Below are positions 6,420 through 14,070 of a stretch of 16,979 nt of DNA, piece after piece; positions within the stretch are counted from its first letter, which is position 1, and every line of letters starts with the position of its first letter. The DNA is from Prevotella sp. UBA7782 (lineage in GTDB: Bacteria > Bacteroidota > Bacteroidia > Bacteroidales > Bacteroidaceae). The notes under the pieces are model-generated. The model saw nothing but the letters and a program-made list of their open reading frames with translations, had not been told where the DNA came from and did no database searches. The stretch lies in assembly GCA_002480935.1 (NCBI GenBank), contig DLDC01000024.1, forward strand, positions 1-16,979, given 5' to 3'. Made by a program: the position numbers and the translations under genes.

Positions 6420-8708
6420 CTATCTCAGCATGATCTGAACGTCATTCTTACGCGATGCTGGCAAAACCTTTAGTTGGGTTATTTTACCATCTTTCAGTGT
6501 AGCCTCAACGGTGGTTTGATAATTGGCATGCAACTTGAAGTGTATGTTCCATTGGCGTGGCCATGCCGGGAAGAGCAGTATCTTGCGCCCCACATCCTGC
6601 AAAAGCATCTCCTGCAAGCCTATCATACCTGACCCTCCCCAGTTATGATCGGGCGACCAGTCGTGCCCCGGTCCCCAGAAAGCGGGGAAGCGATAAGCCC
6701 CATCCGAGAGCTTCTTGCGCGTGAGCTCGGCCGCCTCTGCTGTCTGTCCTAAGCAAGCTGCAAAGATATTCAGCTGTTCCCAACCGGCCCACCCCCAAAA
6801 TTTCTTGACGTAGGGATCATACTTCCATGTGTTGAGGGCAATATCCAGCGAGTCTCTGCCAACACCAAACATTCTCCAAGGAAAGACGGGATATAATTGG
6901 GGCACCTCGGTGTTGTTCACCCGTTGCCACACTGTGGCCGGAGCAATACACTTATGACCGTCTATCATCCGATAAGAAATGTCGGGCAAAGTGGCCAGCA
7001 TCTTCTTATACTTTTTGGTCAATATGCTATCGCCCCCTACCCTTTCAAAGTGCTGGATGAGTGTTTGAGTTACTGTTTTTAGCGCGGCGCACGTACTTGA
7101 AGCGTTGTAAGCCATCTTGAAAGTCTCTGCCCCACTGCCGGGATAGAGCACGAGCTTGCCGTTGCCATCCAACTCTTTAATGCCATTATGACGGGCTATG
7201 TATCTGTAATGTTGGTCAAAGAAGTCAAGGCAAGAGGTTACCAGGGGCACATACTGGCTTATGTCCTCACCATAATAGGTTTCGCTCTGCAATGCCATCT
7301 GACAGAATTCAAGTACCGTATCCCACAGATATTCGAGCCAGGCGTTATATTCATAGCCCGCATCAAAGCCTTGTGGATGCTTCACTCCATACTCATCGTG
7401 ATTGGGCAAACCAAAGTTTTCTATCTGCTCTGTGAAATTGGCTCCTCCATGATGCCAATAAAACTGTGTCTTCAGCTCCGCGTTTTTCAGTATTCTCAGA
7501 TAAAAGAGCAACTGGGCACGCATCAGGTCGCTGTCGCCCGTCTTCAGCAATGGCCAATAAACAAGTCTTTGGTTCTGCGCGGTGAAGGTTCCTCCACCCC
7601 ATCGGCGATAATCCGGCGTAAAAGCATTACGCTTATCCACATATTCCGGGTCGAAGGTAAAGAGACCTCCATTGAATTTCGTAGGCCACTCACCCATGGC
7701 ATTGCATCCCAACATATATCTGAACAAGGTATAGTTGCGTGCCATCTCAGCCGTAGAGTCGCTTCCTTCTATAAAGCTACGCTGCCAGAATGCATTCCAC
7801 CACTTGCGAGAGGCTCTTCTGTCTGCCTGCACGGAGATGGCCCGACGAAGGCTGTCAACACGAGTGAGGAAAACGTTTCTGGCTTCTGAACGCTGTCCTT
7901 GAGACGAAGCCAGGACAATAGCCAGACTGAACTTGCGTTTCCGTTCGCGGCTCACATACCTCCATCCTTGATAATCCGTAGCACTGTAAACACCATTATA
8001 GGTGCCTTTGAAAAGAAATCCCGGCGCATATAGCCTGCCACCATTCACGAGCCCACCTATCGGATTATACAGCTTATCTCTCAAGGGAAGCAAACGCTGC
8101 TCGCTTACCGTGGCGTCGAAGATGGTGCTGTCGGTGTTCTGATGATAGAAAGTAAACTGCCCGTTTTCAGGTATAAACTCATCATGATGCGTGAAAGTGC
8201 CGGCAGGAGCCTTAAACTTATAAGACATCTGCATACTCTCTCCCTTGCGGTAGTTCCTGTCCTTATATCTCCAACTCTCATAGTCGCACTCTGCCACTAA
8301 GGGCGCGCCACTTTCTATCTCAACATGCACAACGGGCTTGAACACATCCACCCACAGCGTTATCTTCTTCTGTCCGTCTGTCACCGTCATATAGCCATCG
8401 TTTACGTGCAGTGTCTGACGAAACGAGCCGGCTGTGTCTAGCAGTGGGGTTAGCCTGATGCGAAAACGGCCCAGCTTCAGCATGGCATTGTTCTCGTCGA
8501 ACACGCCACTTCGACTCACATAAAACAGCAGGTCACCATTTTCAACCCACACATTGAGCCCTATGTCGTGTCCTCCGCAAGGCATAGACTCCATTGAGTT
8601 ATGGCTGGGTGATGTCCAGAAATAATCAGCCGGCTGCGCTACCAGCGCAACCGGCAGGCCCATAGCCACGAGGGCTATGAGCACAAATGCTTTTATTTGA
8701 TGCCTCAT
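6420..8708 (-). CDS. Secreted GH95-like six-hairpin glycoside hydrolase (possibly a DUF5703-type protein)
   Basis: The 762-residue protein starts with a signal peptide (to about residue 25, VALVAQ). An N-terminal beta domain (about 27-290) is followed by an (alpha/alpha)6-type catalytic region and a C-terminal beta domain. Three patches resemble GH95 alpha-L-fucosidases/galactosidases. TAQNQRLVYWP (376-386) matches the TNINLQMNYWP site, PGSGAETF (523-530) matches the region of the general-acid Glu, giving E528, and DHNWGGSGMIGLQEMLLQ (687-704) matches the catalytic-Asp region with D687, followed by the typical ILLFPAWP (710-717). The first Asn of the GH95 N-x-N pair is Ala377 here, while N379 is kept, so this is a divergent branch. 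Its ATG overlaps the GH28 stop as ATGA, implying translational coupling. A role on pectin side chains is inferred from that neighbour; the substrate is unknown. Confidence 0.75.
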   Translation of the reverse strand: MRHQIKAFVLIALVAMGLPVALVAQPADYFWTSPSHNSMESMPCGGHDIGLNVWVENGDLLFYVSRSGVFDENNAMLKLGRFRIRLTPLLDTAGSFRQTLHVNDGYMTVTDGQKKITLWVDVFKPVVHVEIESGAPLVAECDYESWRYKDRNYRKGESMQMSYKFKAPAGTFTHHDEFIPENGQFTFYHQNTDSTIFDATVSEQRLLPLRDKLYNPIGGLVNGGRLYAPGFLFKGTYNGVYSATDYQGWRYVSRERKRKFSLAIVLASSQGQRSEARNVFLTRVDSLRRAISVQADRRASRKWWNAFWQRSFIEGSDSTAEMARNYTLFRYMLGCNAMGEWPTKFNGGLFTFDPEYVDKRNAFTPDYRRWGGGTFTAQNQRLVYWPLLKTGDSDLMRAQLLFYLRILKNAELKTQFYWHHGGANFTEQIENFGLPNHDEYGVKHPQGFDAGYEYNAWLEYLWDTVLEFCQMALQSETYYGEDISQYVPLVTSCLDFFDQHYRYIARHNGIKELDGNGKLVLYPGSGAETFKMAYNASSTCAALKTVTQTLIQHFERVGGDSILTKKYKKMLATLPDISYRMIDGHKCIAPATVWQRVNNTEVPQLYPVFPWRMFGVGRDSLDIALNTWKYDPYVKKFWGWAGWEQLNIFAACLGQTAEAAELTRKKLSDGAYRFPAFWGPGHDWSPDHNWGGSGMIGLQEMLLQDVGRKILLFPAWPRQWNIHFKLHANYQTTVEATLKDGKITQLKVLPASRKNDVQIMLR

Positions 8709-10096
8709 TCAGCTACTGGTTTACCATTTACTACCAGTCCTTTGAAGTCAAGGTCATGCGTCCATCCGCTCACTATGACGGGCGATGTCGTCACGCCCGT
8801 GAAGTTGCAGTTGTTCACGTGTATATTATATACATTAGGAGTATCTTCCAAGGCCACGATGTTCACGCCGTATTTGCTTTTCTTGCATGTAATGTTCTCC
8901 AGATAAACATTACGCACGATGGGATTATGGCCACGACCATAAACCTCTTTAGGATCATACTTCAGGTTTATCTTCAGCACCTCACTGCCGCATTGCCCAA
9001 CCTCAATGTTACGTGCATAGATGTTTTCTGTCACACCGCCACGGCATGAGTTGGTCTTGATGCGTATCACCCTGTCTAAGTTTGGTGAGTCCATCTTGCA
9101 GTTTTCCACATATACATTGTTGCAGCCGCCGCCAATCTCGCTGCCTACCACAACACCTCCATGACCGTCTTCCATCTCGCAGTTGCGAACAATGATGTTT
9201 CTACTTGCCATTCCGGGTTTTCTTCCGTCTTCGTTTCTTCCACTCTTTATGGCTATGCAGTCGTCTCCAGTATGGAAGTTACAACCCTCGATGAGCACAT
9301 CTTCGCACGACTCAGGGTCGCATCCGTCACCGTTAGGTCCTTCATTCCACACCTTAACGTTCCTTACAGTGATATTCTTGCTGAGCAACGGGTGCATCAC
9401 CCAGAAAGGTGAGCGGAGCATGGTGACACCCTCAATGAGTATATTCTTGCACTCCACCAGATTGACAAGCTGCGGACGAAGCCCGCATCCCTTTCCGAAC
9501 CTGCGCTGGTCGATGGGTGTTTGCTCGTGCACCATCTTGAGCAGCTGTGGACGCGAAGTGCGGTTATTCTCCTGACCTTCTTTCCATCCGAAGCGTGCCA
9601 GCCCCGTGAAATTCCACCATACGCCATTCTCTGCACCGCCATCTATGGTACCTTTGCCCGTGATGGCAATGTTCTCGCACTGATAGGCATAAATCATTGG
9701 CTGATAGTTCCAGCAGTCCATGCCCTCCCAACGGGTGCGCACGAGGGGATAGAGGCTGGTGTCGAACACAAAGAGCAATGTTGCCCCGTCTTCTACCACC
9801 AGGTTAACGTTGCTTCTGAGCCTGATGCCTCCGGTTTTCCACGTTCCTTTTGGCACCACCACACGGCCTCCGCCTTTGGCAGAGCAGGTGGCAATGGCTT
9901 TATTGATGGCTGCCTGGTTCTTGGCTGCATCGGCTTTCAGCGATGCGCCGAACTTGGTTATCACATAGCTCTTGTTCTTAAAAAAAGGAGCCTTGATATT
10001 ACTTTCTATTTGCCTATAGGTTGTGTCCCAGCCAGAAGCAAAGGAGCACAGCGGCAGGAAGAAAGACAATAAAATGAGATTGAAAATCTTGTTCAT
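8705..10096 (-). CDS. Secreted GH28 polygalacturonase-like pectinase
   Basis: The 463-residue protein has a signal peptide (hydrophobic core 5-17, likely cleavage after SFA at 20) and then a right-handed beta-helix with all GH28 signatures. These are GPNGDGCD (253-260, Asp257), TGDDC (276-280, Asp278 and Asp279), DGHGG (310-314, His312) and RIK (345-347). GH28 enzymes hydrolyse alpha-1,4-galacturonosyl links in pectin by inversion; the endo or exo mode, or rhamnogalacturonan preference, cannot be read from the motifs. It would act in the periplasm or at the surface. The gene starts 28 bases after the sigma factor stop with no convincing promoter between, so the two are probably cotranscribed, and it overlaps the next hydrolase gene by four bases. 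Confidence 0.93.
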   Translation of the reverse strand: MNKIFNLILLSFFLPLCSFASGWDTTYRQIESNIKAPFFKNKSYVITKFGASLKADAAKNQAAINKAIATCSAKGGGRVVVPKGTWKTGGIRLRSNVNLVVEDGATLLFVFDTSLYPLVRTRWEGMDCWNYQPMIYAYQCENIAITGKGTIDGGAENGVWWNFTGLARFGWKEGQENNRTSRPQLLKMVHEQTPIDQRRFGKGCGLRPQLVNLVECKNILIEGVTMLRSPFWVMHPLLSKNITVRNVKVWNEGPNGDGCDPESCEDVLIEGCNFHTGDDCIAIKSGRNEDGRKPGMASRNIIVRNCEMEDGHGGVVVGSEIGGGCNNVYVENCKMDSPNLDRVIRIKTNSCRGGVTENIYARNIEVGQCGSEVLKINLKYDPKEVYGRGHNPIVRNVYLENITCKKSKYGVNIVALEDTPNVYNIHVNNCNFTGVTTSPVIVSGWTHDLDFKGLVVNGKPVAE

Positions 10097-10124
10097 ACAA
10101 ATAAAAGATTATAGGTTTTACATT

Positions 10125-10709
10125 CTAGTCTATGTTCGCCATGCCCCAACTGTCAGCCGCTTCACGCATTCGCATCATTCCTCGGTGCACCAAGTTGCGC
10201 ACAGAGTGGTAGTTCATGCTCATGATGCGGCATATCTCATCATATTTTCGCTCTTCTATATAATAGAGCTGAAACACCTTGCGCTGCCTTGGCGTGAGCA
10301 CGTTGAGCAACACCTGGGCTCTGTCACACAGCTCTTGCTCATGTTCAGCGGCCATATAGCTATGCTCTACATCCTCGACATGCCGTTTGTTGGGCATACT
10401 CTCCGGTGTGGTATCAACCAAAAATTTTGTACGTCTGAACTCATCCAGCAGTCTGTTTCGCAAAGAAATGACAAGATAAGAGCCCATCCGCTTCACTGCT
10501 TTGGCGTTTTTCTTGTCCAGCAACTTCACAAACACGTCGTGTATGCAGTCTTGCACGAGCTCTATATTGCCGGTCAGGCATCGGCCATAGTTAAGAAGCA
10601 TGTCTATATACATATCATATAATGGGGCAAATGCTTCCTCATGCCCCGACAGATAGGCGTGATATAGTTTTATAGCTTTTTCTTCTTTTTGGTTTAGGTT
10701 GGCATCCAT
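10125..10709 (-). CDS. ECF-type RNA polymerase sigma-70 factor
   Basis: The 194-residue protein has a sigma region 2 (about 25-95, with DCIHDVFVKLL and a region ending RNRLLDEFRR) and a sigma region 4 helix-turn-helix (about 137-183, LTPRQRKVFQLYY then YHSVRNLVHRGMMRMR). It belongs to the large ECF group that Bacteroidetes usually pair with a FecR anti-sigma factor and SusC/SusD genes for glycan sensing. Here the gene downstream is a GH28 enzyme, and no FecR, SusC or SusD gene is present in the window. A separate 82-residue anti-sigma-like gene lies just upstream. The sigma gene has its own -7 box at 10738-10745. Confidence 0.92.
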   Translation of the reverse strand: MDANLNQKEEKAIKLYHAYLSGHEEAFAPLYDMYIDMLLNYGRCLTGNIELVQDCIHDVFVKLLDKKNAKAVKRMGSYLVISLRNRLLDEFRRTKFLVDTTPESMPNKRHVEDVEHSYMAAEHEQELCDRAQVLLNVLTPRQRKVFQLYYIEERKYDEICRIMSMNYHSVRNLVHRGMMRMREAADSWGMANID

Positions 10710-10737
10710 CTGATTGTTTAAAATAGTTGTTTGGTTG

Positions 10738-10745
10738 CAAAGATA
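10738..10745 (-). promoter_or_regulatory. Promoter -7 box of the sigma factor gene
   Basis: TATCTTTG on the minus strand matches TAnnTTTG exactly, 28 bases before the ATG at 10709. No TTTG is found at the usual distance; the nearest TTG is 24 bases upstream, so the promoter may need an activator. It lies downstream of the terminator at 10781-10803, so sigma can be transcribed on its own. Confidence 0.55.
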
Positions 10746-10780
10746 GCCAAAAAGAGCCTACACTAACTACAATATTTGAC

Positions 10781-10803
10781 AAAAGGCACTTGAAAAAGTG
10801 CCT
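10781..10803 (-). terminator. Intrinsic terminator after the 82-residue anti-sigma-like gene
   Basis: AGGCACTT (10784-10791) and AAGTGCCT (10796-10803) form a perfect 8-base stem with a GAAA loop on the plus strand (TTTC on the transcript). Read on the minus strand it is followed by a short T run (complement of 10781-10784). It lies 20 bases after the stop codon at 10824. Confidence 0.75.
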
Positions 10804-10823
10804 ATTAATTAATATTAACGTGT

Positions 10824-11072
10824 TTATCTTACACGTAATGTCTGGCGAATGCGCCCTCTTAACCGCAATATTTCCTTGCGGCTGACAAAGTTGCACGGCT
10901 CATCAAGATGCATGAGAACGTTCTTTGCCCTTTCTACAGCCTGCTTGTTGTCTTCAGAGAGACCGGCTACCGTGTCCCAATAGCTCTTTTGGCTCACGTC
11001 GTCGTCCAGCACATAATGCAAGAAACGCACGTCTACAAGCAGACTCTCTAAACTCACTTTAGTTGATACCAC
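10824..11072 (-). CDS. Stand-alone FecR-N-terminal-like (anti-sigma domain) small protein
   Basis: The 82-residue protein contains DVRFLHYVLDDD (14-25), then SYWDTVAGLSEDNKQAVERA (30-49), LMHL and a basic end RKEILRLRGRIRQTLRVR. The spacing of RF.hYVL, YW, an E/D-rich helix, A.+.h and a final RI...L resembles the N-terminal anti-sigma domain of Bacteroidetes FecR proteins, which binds an ECF sigma factor. There is no membrane segment and no FecR periplasmic domain, so it would be cytosolic. The start is GTG at 11072; no in-frame ATG exists near it, and the frame stays open back to the TAG of the phosphoesterase gene. It is followed by a terminator and then the ECF sigma gene. Domain assignment is from pattern recognition and should be treated as moderate. 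Confidence 0.6.
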   Translation of the reverse strand: MVSTKVSLESLLVDVRFLHYVLDDDVSQKSYWDTVAGLSEDNKQAVERAKNVLMHLDEPCNFVSRKEILRLRGRIRQTLRVR

Positions 11073-11138
11073 TTTCTCATCTATTAATATGTTACATTTA
11101 TAGGACGGAAAGTAGCCGAGGTTGTAACTACCGTTGGG

Positions 11139-12137
11139 CTAATATTTTGTTTCCTTATCTACATCGGGCTTGATATAACTAGAGGGGAAAGTGGTTTTAT
11201 AGAACACGCCGCCCTCACGTTCTCTTATCCATGTGTCAAACTCACGCTTTCCCTCTTTCAGCACGATGACGCGCGCGCCGTTCTTCACATGATGATATTC
11301 TGTGTCGCCCCCTGAGTAGCGGCAATGGGCCAACAACACATTATAATATAGCACACTATAGTCATTGTCATGGTCGTGACCGCAAAACATGCCCATCACA
11401 TCGCCCATTTCCTTCACAGAGCAGAACAATCCGGAATTGAGGTTAGGCGAGTAAGCTTTCTCAAGGTTCAGTCCAAAGCGACTCCACCGCTTGTCTGCAA
11501 TGGCTAGATTATACTCAGGTATAGGGATATGAAAGAACATCAACGCCGGGAGGGGGCGTCCACTGTTTATCTTCTTATACTTGGCACTCATTTCTCTGTA
11601 CCATGCTATCTGGTTGAATCTTATCCAGTCATAGCCCCTCACATCCCTCATGGTGGTGAAGCGATGACTGTCCAGACAATAAATCAGCGCTTCGGGCTTC
11701 TCCATCTTCTCATCGAAGATGGGCAGCACATAGTCATATCGCTTGGTTATCTGCCTGTTGGGCATCACGCTATAGGGGGTGCGTTGCATCTGATCGTAGA
11801 GAGCGGCCTGACTGGTACGCTGCTCGGTGTCGTGATTGCCAAACTGCATGGCAAAGGGAACTTTGAGCGAGCTCAGCACAGAGAGCACTTTCTGCAAAGC
11901 CACATTGCCGGGCTTAGAGTAGATAATGTCGCCCGTAATAATAATAAGGTCAGGCTTTTCGGCTTGCGTAACCTTTCGCAGGCAGTCGGTAGCAGCATCA
12001 GAAGCGGGGTTGCCGTCTACGTAATGCAAGTCTGAAAACTGCACTATCTTGAACGTTCCATGCCGGAAGTGAAGACTCTGAGCTGACAAGCCGGCAGCCA
12101 TAAAGCACAGCCAAAGCAACAATAGCATCTTTTTCAT
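11139..12137 (-). CDS. Secreted calcineurin-like metallophosphoesterase
   Basis: The 332-residue protein has a signal peptide (MKKMLLLLWL, cleavage near SAQ at 20) and the full dinuclear-metal motif set: DLH (36-38), GD (69-70), GNHD (100-103), His203 in FFHIP, and GHDH (253-256). It would hydrolyse a phosphomonoester or phosphodiester in the periplasm; the substrate is unknown. The closest general group is the Dcr2/PAP-like phosphoesterases common in Bacteroidetes. A perfect promoter (12143-12173) lies so close that the transcript would start at or within a few bases of the ATG at 12137. An alternative start is Met4 at 12128. The 82-residue gene lies 66 bases downstream and may be cotranscribed. 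Confidence 0.92.
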   Translation of the reverse strand: MKKMLLLLWLCFMAAGLSAQSLHFRHGTFKIVQFSDLHYVDGNPASDAATDCLRKVTQAEKPDLIIITGDIIYSKPGNVALQKVLSVLSSLKVPFAMQFGNHDTEQRTSQAALYDQMQRTPYSVMPNRQITKRYDYVLPIFDEKMEKPEALIYCLDSHRFTTMRDVRGYDWIRFNQIAWYREMSAKYKKINSGRPLPALMFFHIPIPEYNLAIADKRWSRFGLNLEKAYSPNLNSGLFCSVKEMGDVMGMFCGHDHDNDYSVLYYNVLLAHCRYSGGDTEYHHVKNGARVIVLKEGKREFDTWIREREGGVFYKTTFPSSYIKPDVDKETKY

Positions 12138-12142
12138 AAAAG

Positions 12143-12173
12143 CAAAATTAGCTAATAATACTGAAAAAACAAA
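12143..12173 (-). promoter_or_regulatory. Consensus promoter of the phosphoesterase gene
   Basis: On the minus strand TTTG (complement of 12170-12173), exactly 19 bases, then TAATTTTG (complement of 12143-12150), a perfect match to TTTG-N19-TAnnTTTG. The -7 box ends five bases before the annotated ATG, predicting a leaderless or nearly leaderless mRNA. Confidence 0.75.
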
Positions 12174-12181
12174 GTCCTTGC

Positions 12182-12212
12182 TTGCTTTTTTCTTTCTTTG
12201 GCATTACCTTTG
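12182..12212 (+). promoter_or_regulatory. Divergent promoter of the TerB/J-domain gene
   Basis: TTG at 12182-12184, 20 bases, then TACCTTTG at 12205-12212. Transcription should start near 12218, giving a leader of about 80 bases. Its -33 element lies only eight bases from the -33 element of the opposing phosphoesterase promoter. Confidence 0.65.
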
Positions 12213-12228
12213 CCTCTTATAAGCGACA

Positions 12229-12249
12229 TGTGTCAGACATACTGACACA
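12229..12249 (+). promoter_or_regulatory. Perfect 8-base inverted repeat in the leader of the TerB/J-domain gene
   Basis: TGTGTCAG (12229-12236) and CTGACACA (12242-12249) are perfect inverted repeats around ACATA. They sit about 10-30 bases after the predicted start site, where they could be a repressor operator or an mRNA leader hairpin. Confidence 0.5.
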
Positions 12250-12300
12250 CAGAAAACATGTAATGCGGCCAAGGCCGAAGCTTAACAAAAACAAAGATAT

Positions 12301-13119
12301 ATGGCATACGCAAAATGGATAGGTGGCGCCCTGGGATGGATTCTTACGGGGGGAAGTCCGCTGGGAGCACTGGCAGGTTTCTGCATAGGCTACTTCTTCG
12401 ACGACGAGAAAAAAGGTACCGGTAAGGGGCAACAGCAGTCATTCACCGGCAACAGCTATCAAACGGGCAACCAAAACAGGCAATACTCCACCGAAGAGCA
12501 ACGCAACTCGTTCTTGTTCTCCCTACTCGTACTCTCCTCTTACATCATCAAGGCCGACGGCAAGGTGATGCACTCAGAGATGGAATATGTGAGAGGATGG
12601 TTGCAAAACAACTTCGGAACAGCCGCAAAGGAGCAAGGCAACATGATACTGAAGCGGCTCTTTGAGGAGCAAAAGCGCATAGGACCTTACGCCTTCAAGG
12701 AGATGATACGCAAGAGCTGCATGGAGATGAACCTGCACATAGACTACAGCCAGCGCCTGCAACTCGTGGCTTTCCTTCTGGGCATAGCACGGGCTGATGG
12801 CTATCTGGCACCCGACGAGCTGTCGGCACTGGGCGAGGTGGCTGGCTATCTGCGCATATCGCAAACCGACTTCCAGTCGATGCTCAACATGCGCGCCGAG
12901 TCTACAGAGCAAGACAAGCTCAGCGAGGCTTACAAGGTGCTGGGCATTGAGCCCACGGCAACCGATGATGAGGTGCGCAAGGCTTATCGCCAAATGGCCC
13001 TGAAGCATCATCCCGACCGCGTAGCCGCCTTGGGCGAGGATGTGCGAAAAGCTGCCGAGCGTAAGTTCCAGGAGATAAACGAGGCCAAGGAGCGCATCTA
13101 TCGCGCCCGCGGACTATAA
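12301..13119 (+). CDS. TerB domain plus C-terminal J-domain protein (DjlA-like co-chaperone)
   Basis: The 272-residue protein begins with a glycine-rich hydrophobic segment (about 6-32) that could insert in or lie on a membrane, followed by a Gln/Asn-rich linker (40-63). A TerB-like helical domain (about 68-195) has two matching acidic motifs, KADGKVMHSE (84-93) and RADGYLAPDE (164-173). The J domain (about 207-270) has the essential HPD at 237-239, so it should stimulate a DnaK-type Hsp70. The order hydrophobic N-terminus, TerB, J domain is that of E. coli DjlA. It is the only plus-strand gene I support, driven by the promoter at 12182-12212, and ends before a hairpin terminator shared with converging genes. 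Confidence 0.9.
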   Translation: MAYAKWIGGALGWILTGGSPLGALAGFCIGYFFDDEKKGTGKGQQQSFTGNSYQTGNQNRQYSTEEQRNSFLFSLLVLSSYIIKADGKVMHSEMEYVRGWLQNNFGTAAKEQGNMILKRLFEEQKRIGPYAFKEMIRKSCMEMNLHIDYSQRLQLVAFLLGIARADGYLAPDELSALGEVAGYLRISQTDFQSMLNMRAESTEQDKLSEAYKVLGIEPTATDDEVRKAYRQMALKHHPDRVAALGEDVRKAAERKFQEINEAKERIYRARGL

Positions 13120-13174
13120 GCCCCGTCACAAAAAGTATAACATTATCCGGCAAGCCCGGCCCACTAAAAGCACA

Positions 13175-13217
13175 AACCGCTGCAAGGCACATCAGCCTTA
13201 CAGCGGTTATGTTTTTT
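13175..13217 (+). terminator. Terminator between convergent genes
   Basis: Arms 13175-13188 and 13195-13208 form a 14-base stem with one mismatch around a 6-base loop, followed on the plus strand by a T6 run at 13212-13217. On the minus strand the same hairpin is followed after a few bases by TTTT, so it may also stop transcripts of the zinc-ribbon gene. Confidence 0.85.
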
Positions 13218-13236
13218 CACAAAGCCTCAGGAACAC

Positions 13237-14061
13237 TTATTCGGCGTCAGCCTTCTTTGTCGTACGCCTGATGGCACGCTTACGCTTGGGCTTCTCCTCT
13301 ACCACTTCTTCCTTCACACCTGCCAGCTCAGGATCTATGAGGATACGACCACAATATTCGCACACGATAATCTTCTTGTGCATCTTGATGTCAAGCTGTC
13401 TCTGAGGCGGAATCTTATTGAAGCAACCGCCGCAGGCGTCACGCTGCACATACACAATGCCCAGACCGTTGCGGGCACCCTTGCGTATGCGCTTGAAAGA
13501 GCGCAGCAGGTTAGGTTCTATGCGTGTCTCCAGCTCAGCAGCCTTTTCCTTCAGCCTCTGCTCCTCCTCACGGGTCTCCTGCATAATCTCGTCCAGCTCA
13601 CTGCGCTTTTCCTCAAGCCCTTGCTGACGGTCGGCCAGCTGACCCTTAGCCGTCACCAGGTCCTTGGTCTTTTCCTCAACCTTCTGTGTGGCCTCCTTTA
13701 TCTTCTTGTTGCAAAGCTCTATTTCAAGGGTCTGAAACTCTATCTCTTTGCTCAGGGTGTCATATTCGCGGTTGTTCTTCACATCATCCAGCTGAGCCTT
13801 ATAGCGGTCCAGGCTGGTCTGTGCCTCTTGTATCTCACCCTTCTTTTGGTTAATGGCACTCTTAAACTCAGCTATCTCACCCTGAATCTTCTCAATGCGG
13901 GTGTTCAGGCCCTCTATCTCATCTTCCAAGTCTTGCACCTCAAGTGGCAGCTCACCACGCAAGGCACGCTTCTCGTCGATAGCCGAGAGGGTTGTCTGCA
14001 ACTGGTAAAGAGCTTTCAGCTTCTCTTCAACCGTCAAATCTTTAGGATCTTTCTTTGCCAT
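13237..14061 (-). CDS. Coiled-coil protein with C-terminal C4 zinc ribbon
   Basis: The 274-residue protein has a long, charged, antiparallel-type coiled coil (about 12-185) rich in Glu, Lys and Gln, then a zinc ribbon with CGGC (210-213) and CEYC (234-237). A Lys/Arg-rich tail (about 257-270) follows. This is the DUF164/C4-type zinc-ribbon family to which Helicobacter HP0958 and chlamydial CdsZ belong; members have been linked to RNA binding and to flagellar or secretion functions, but the role in non-flagellated Bacteroidetes is not established. The basic tail would suit nucleic-acid binding. It starts nine bases after the NIF3 gene, so the two are an operon. Confidence 0.9.
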   Translation of the reverse strand: MAKKDPKDLTVEEKLKALYQLQTTLSAIDEKRALRGELPLEVQDLEDEIEGLNTRIEKIQGEIAEFKSAINQKKGEIQEAQTSLDRYKAQLDDVKNNREYDTLSKEIEFQTLEIELCNKKIKEATQKVEEKTKDLVTAKGQLADRQQGLEEKRSELDEIMQETREEEQRLKEKAAELETRIEPNLLRSFKRIRKGARNGLGIVYVQRDACGGCFNKIPPQRQLDIKMHKKIIVCEYCGRILIDPELAGVKEEVVEEKPKRKRAIRRTTKKADAE

Positions 14062-14070
14062 ATACTTTAT

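Noticed and set aside
7188..7889. Plus-strand open frame of 233 codons
   Set aside because: It is antisense to the GH95-like gene, which has a signal peptide and catalytic-site matches. No promoter or family motif supports the plus strand.
10023..10622. Plus-strand open frame of 199 codons
   Set aside because: It is antisense to the ECF sigma factor and the start of GH28, with no motifs.
10639..10896. Minus-strand 85-codon frame across the sigma promoter region
   Set aside because: It overlaps the terminator, the sigma promoter and parts of both flanking genes in a different frame, and has no recognisable features.
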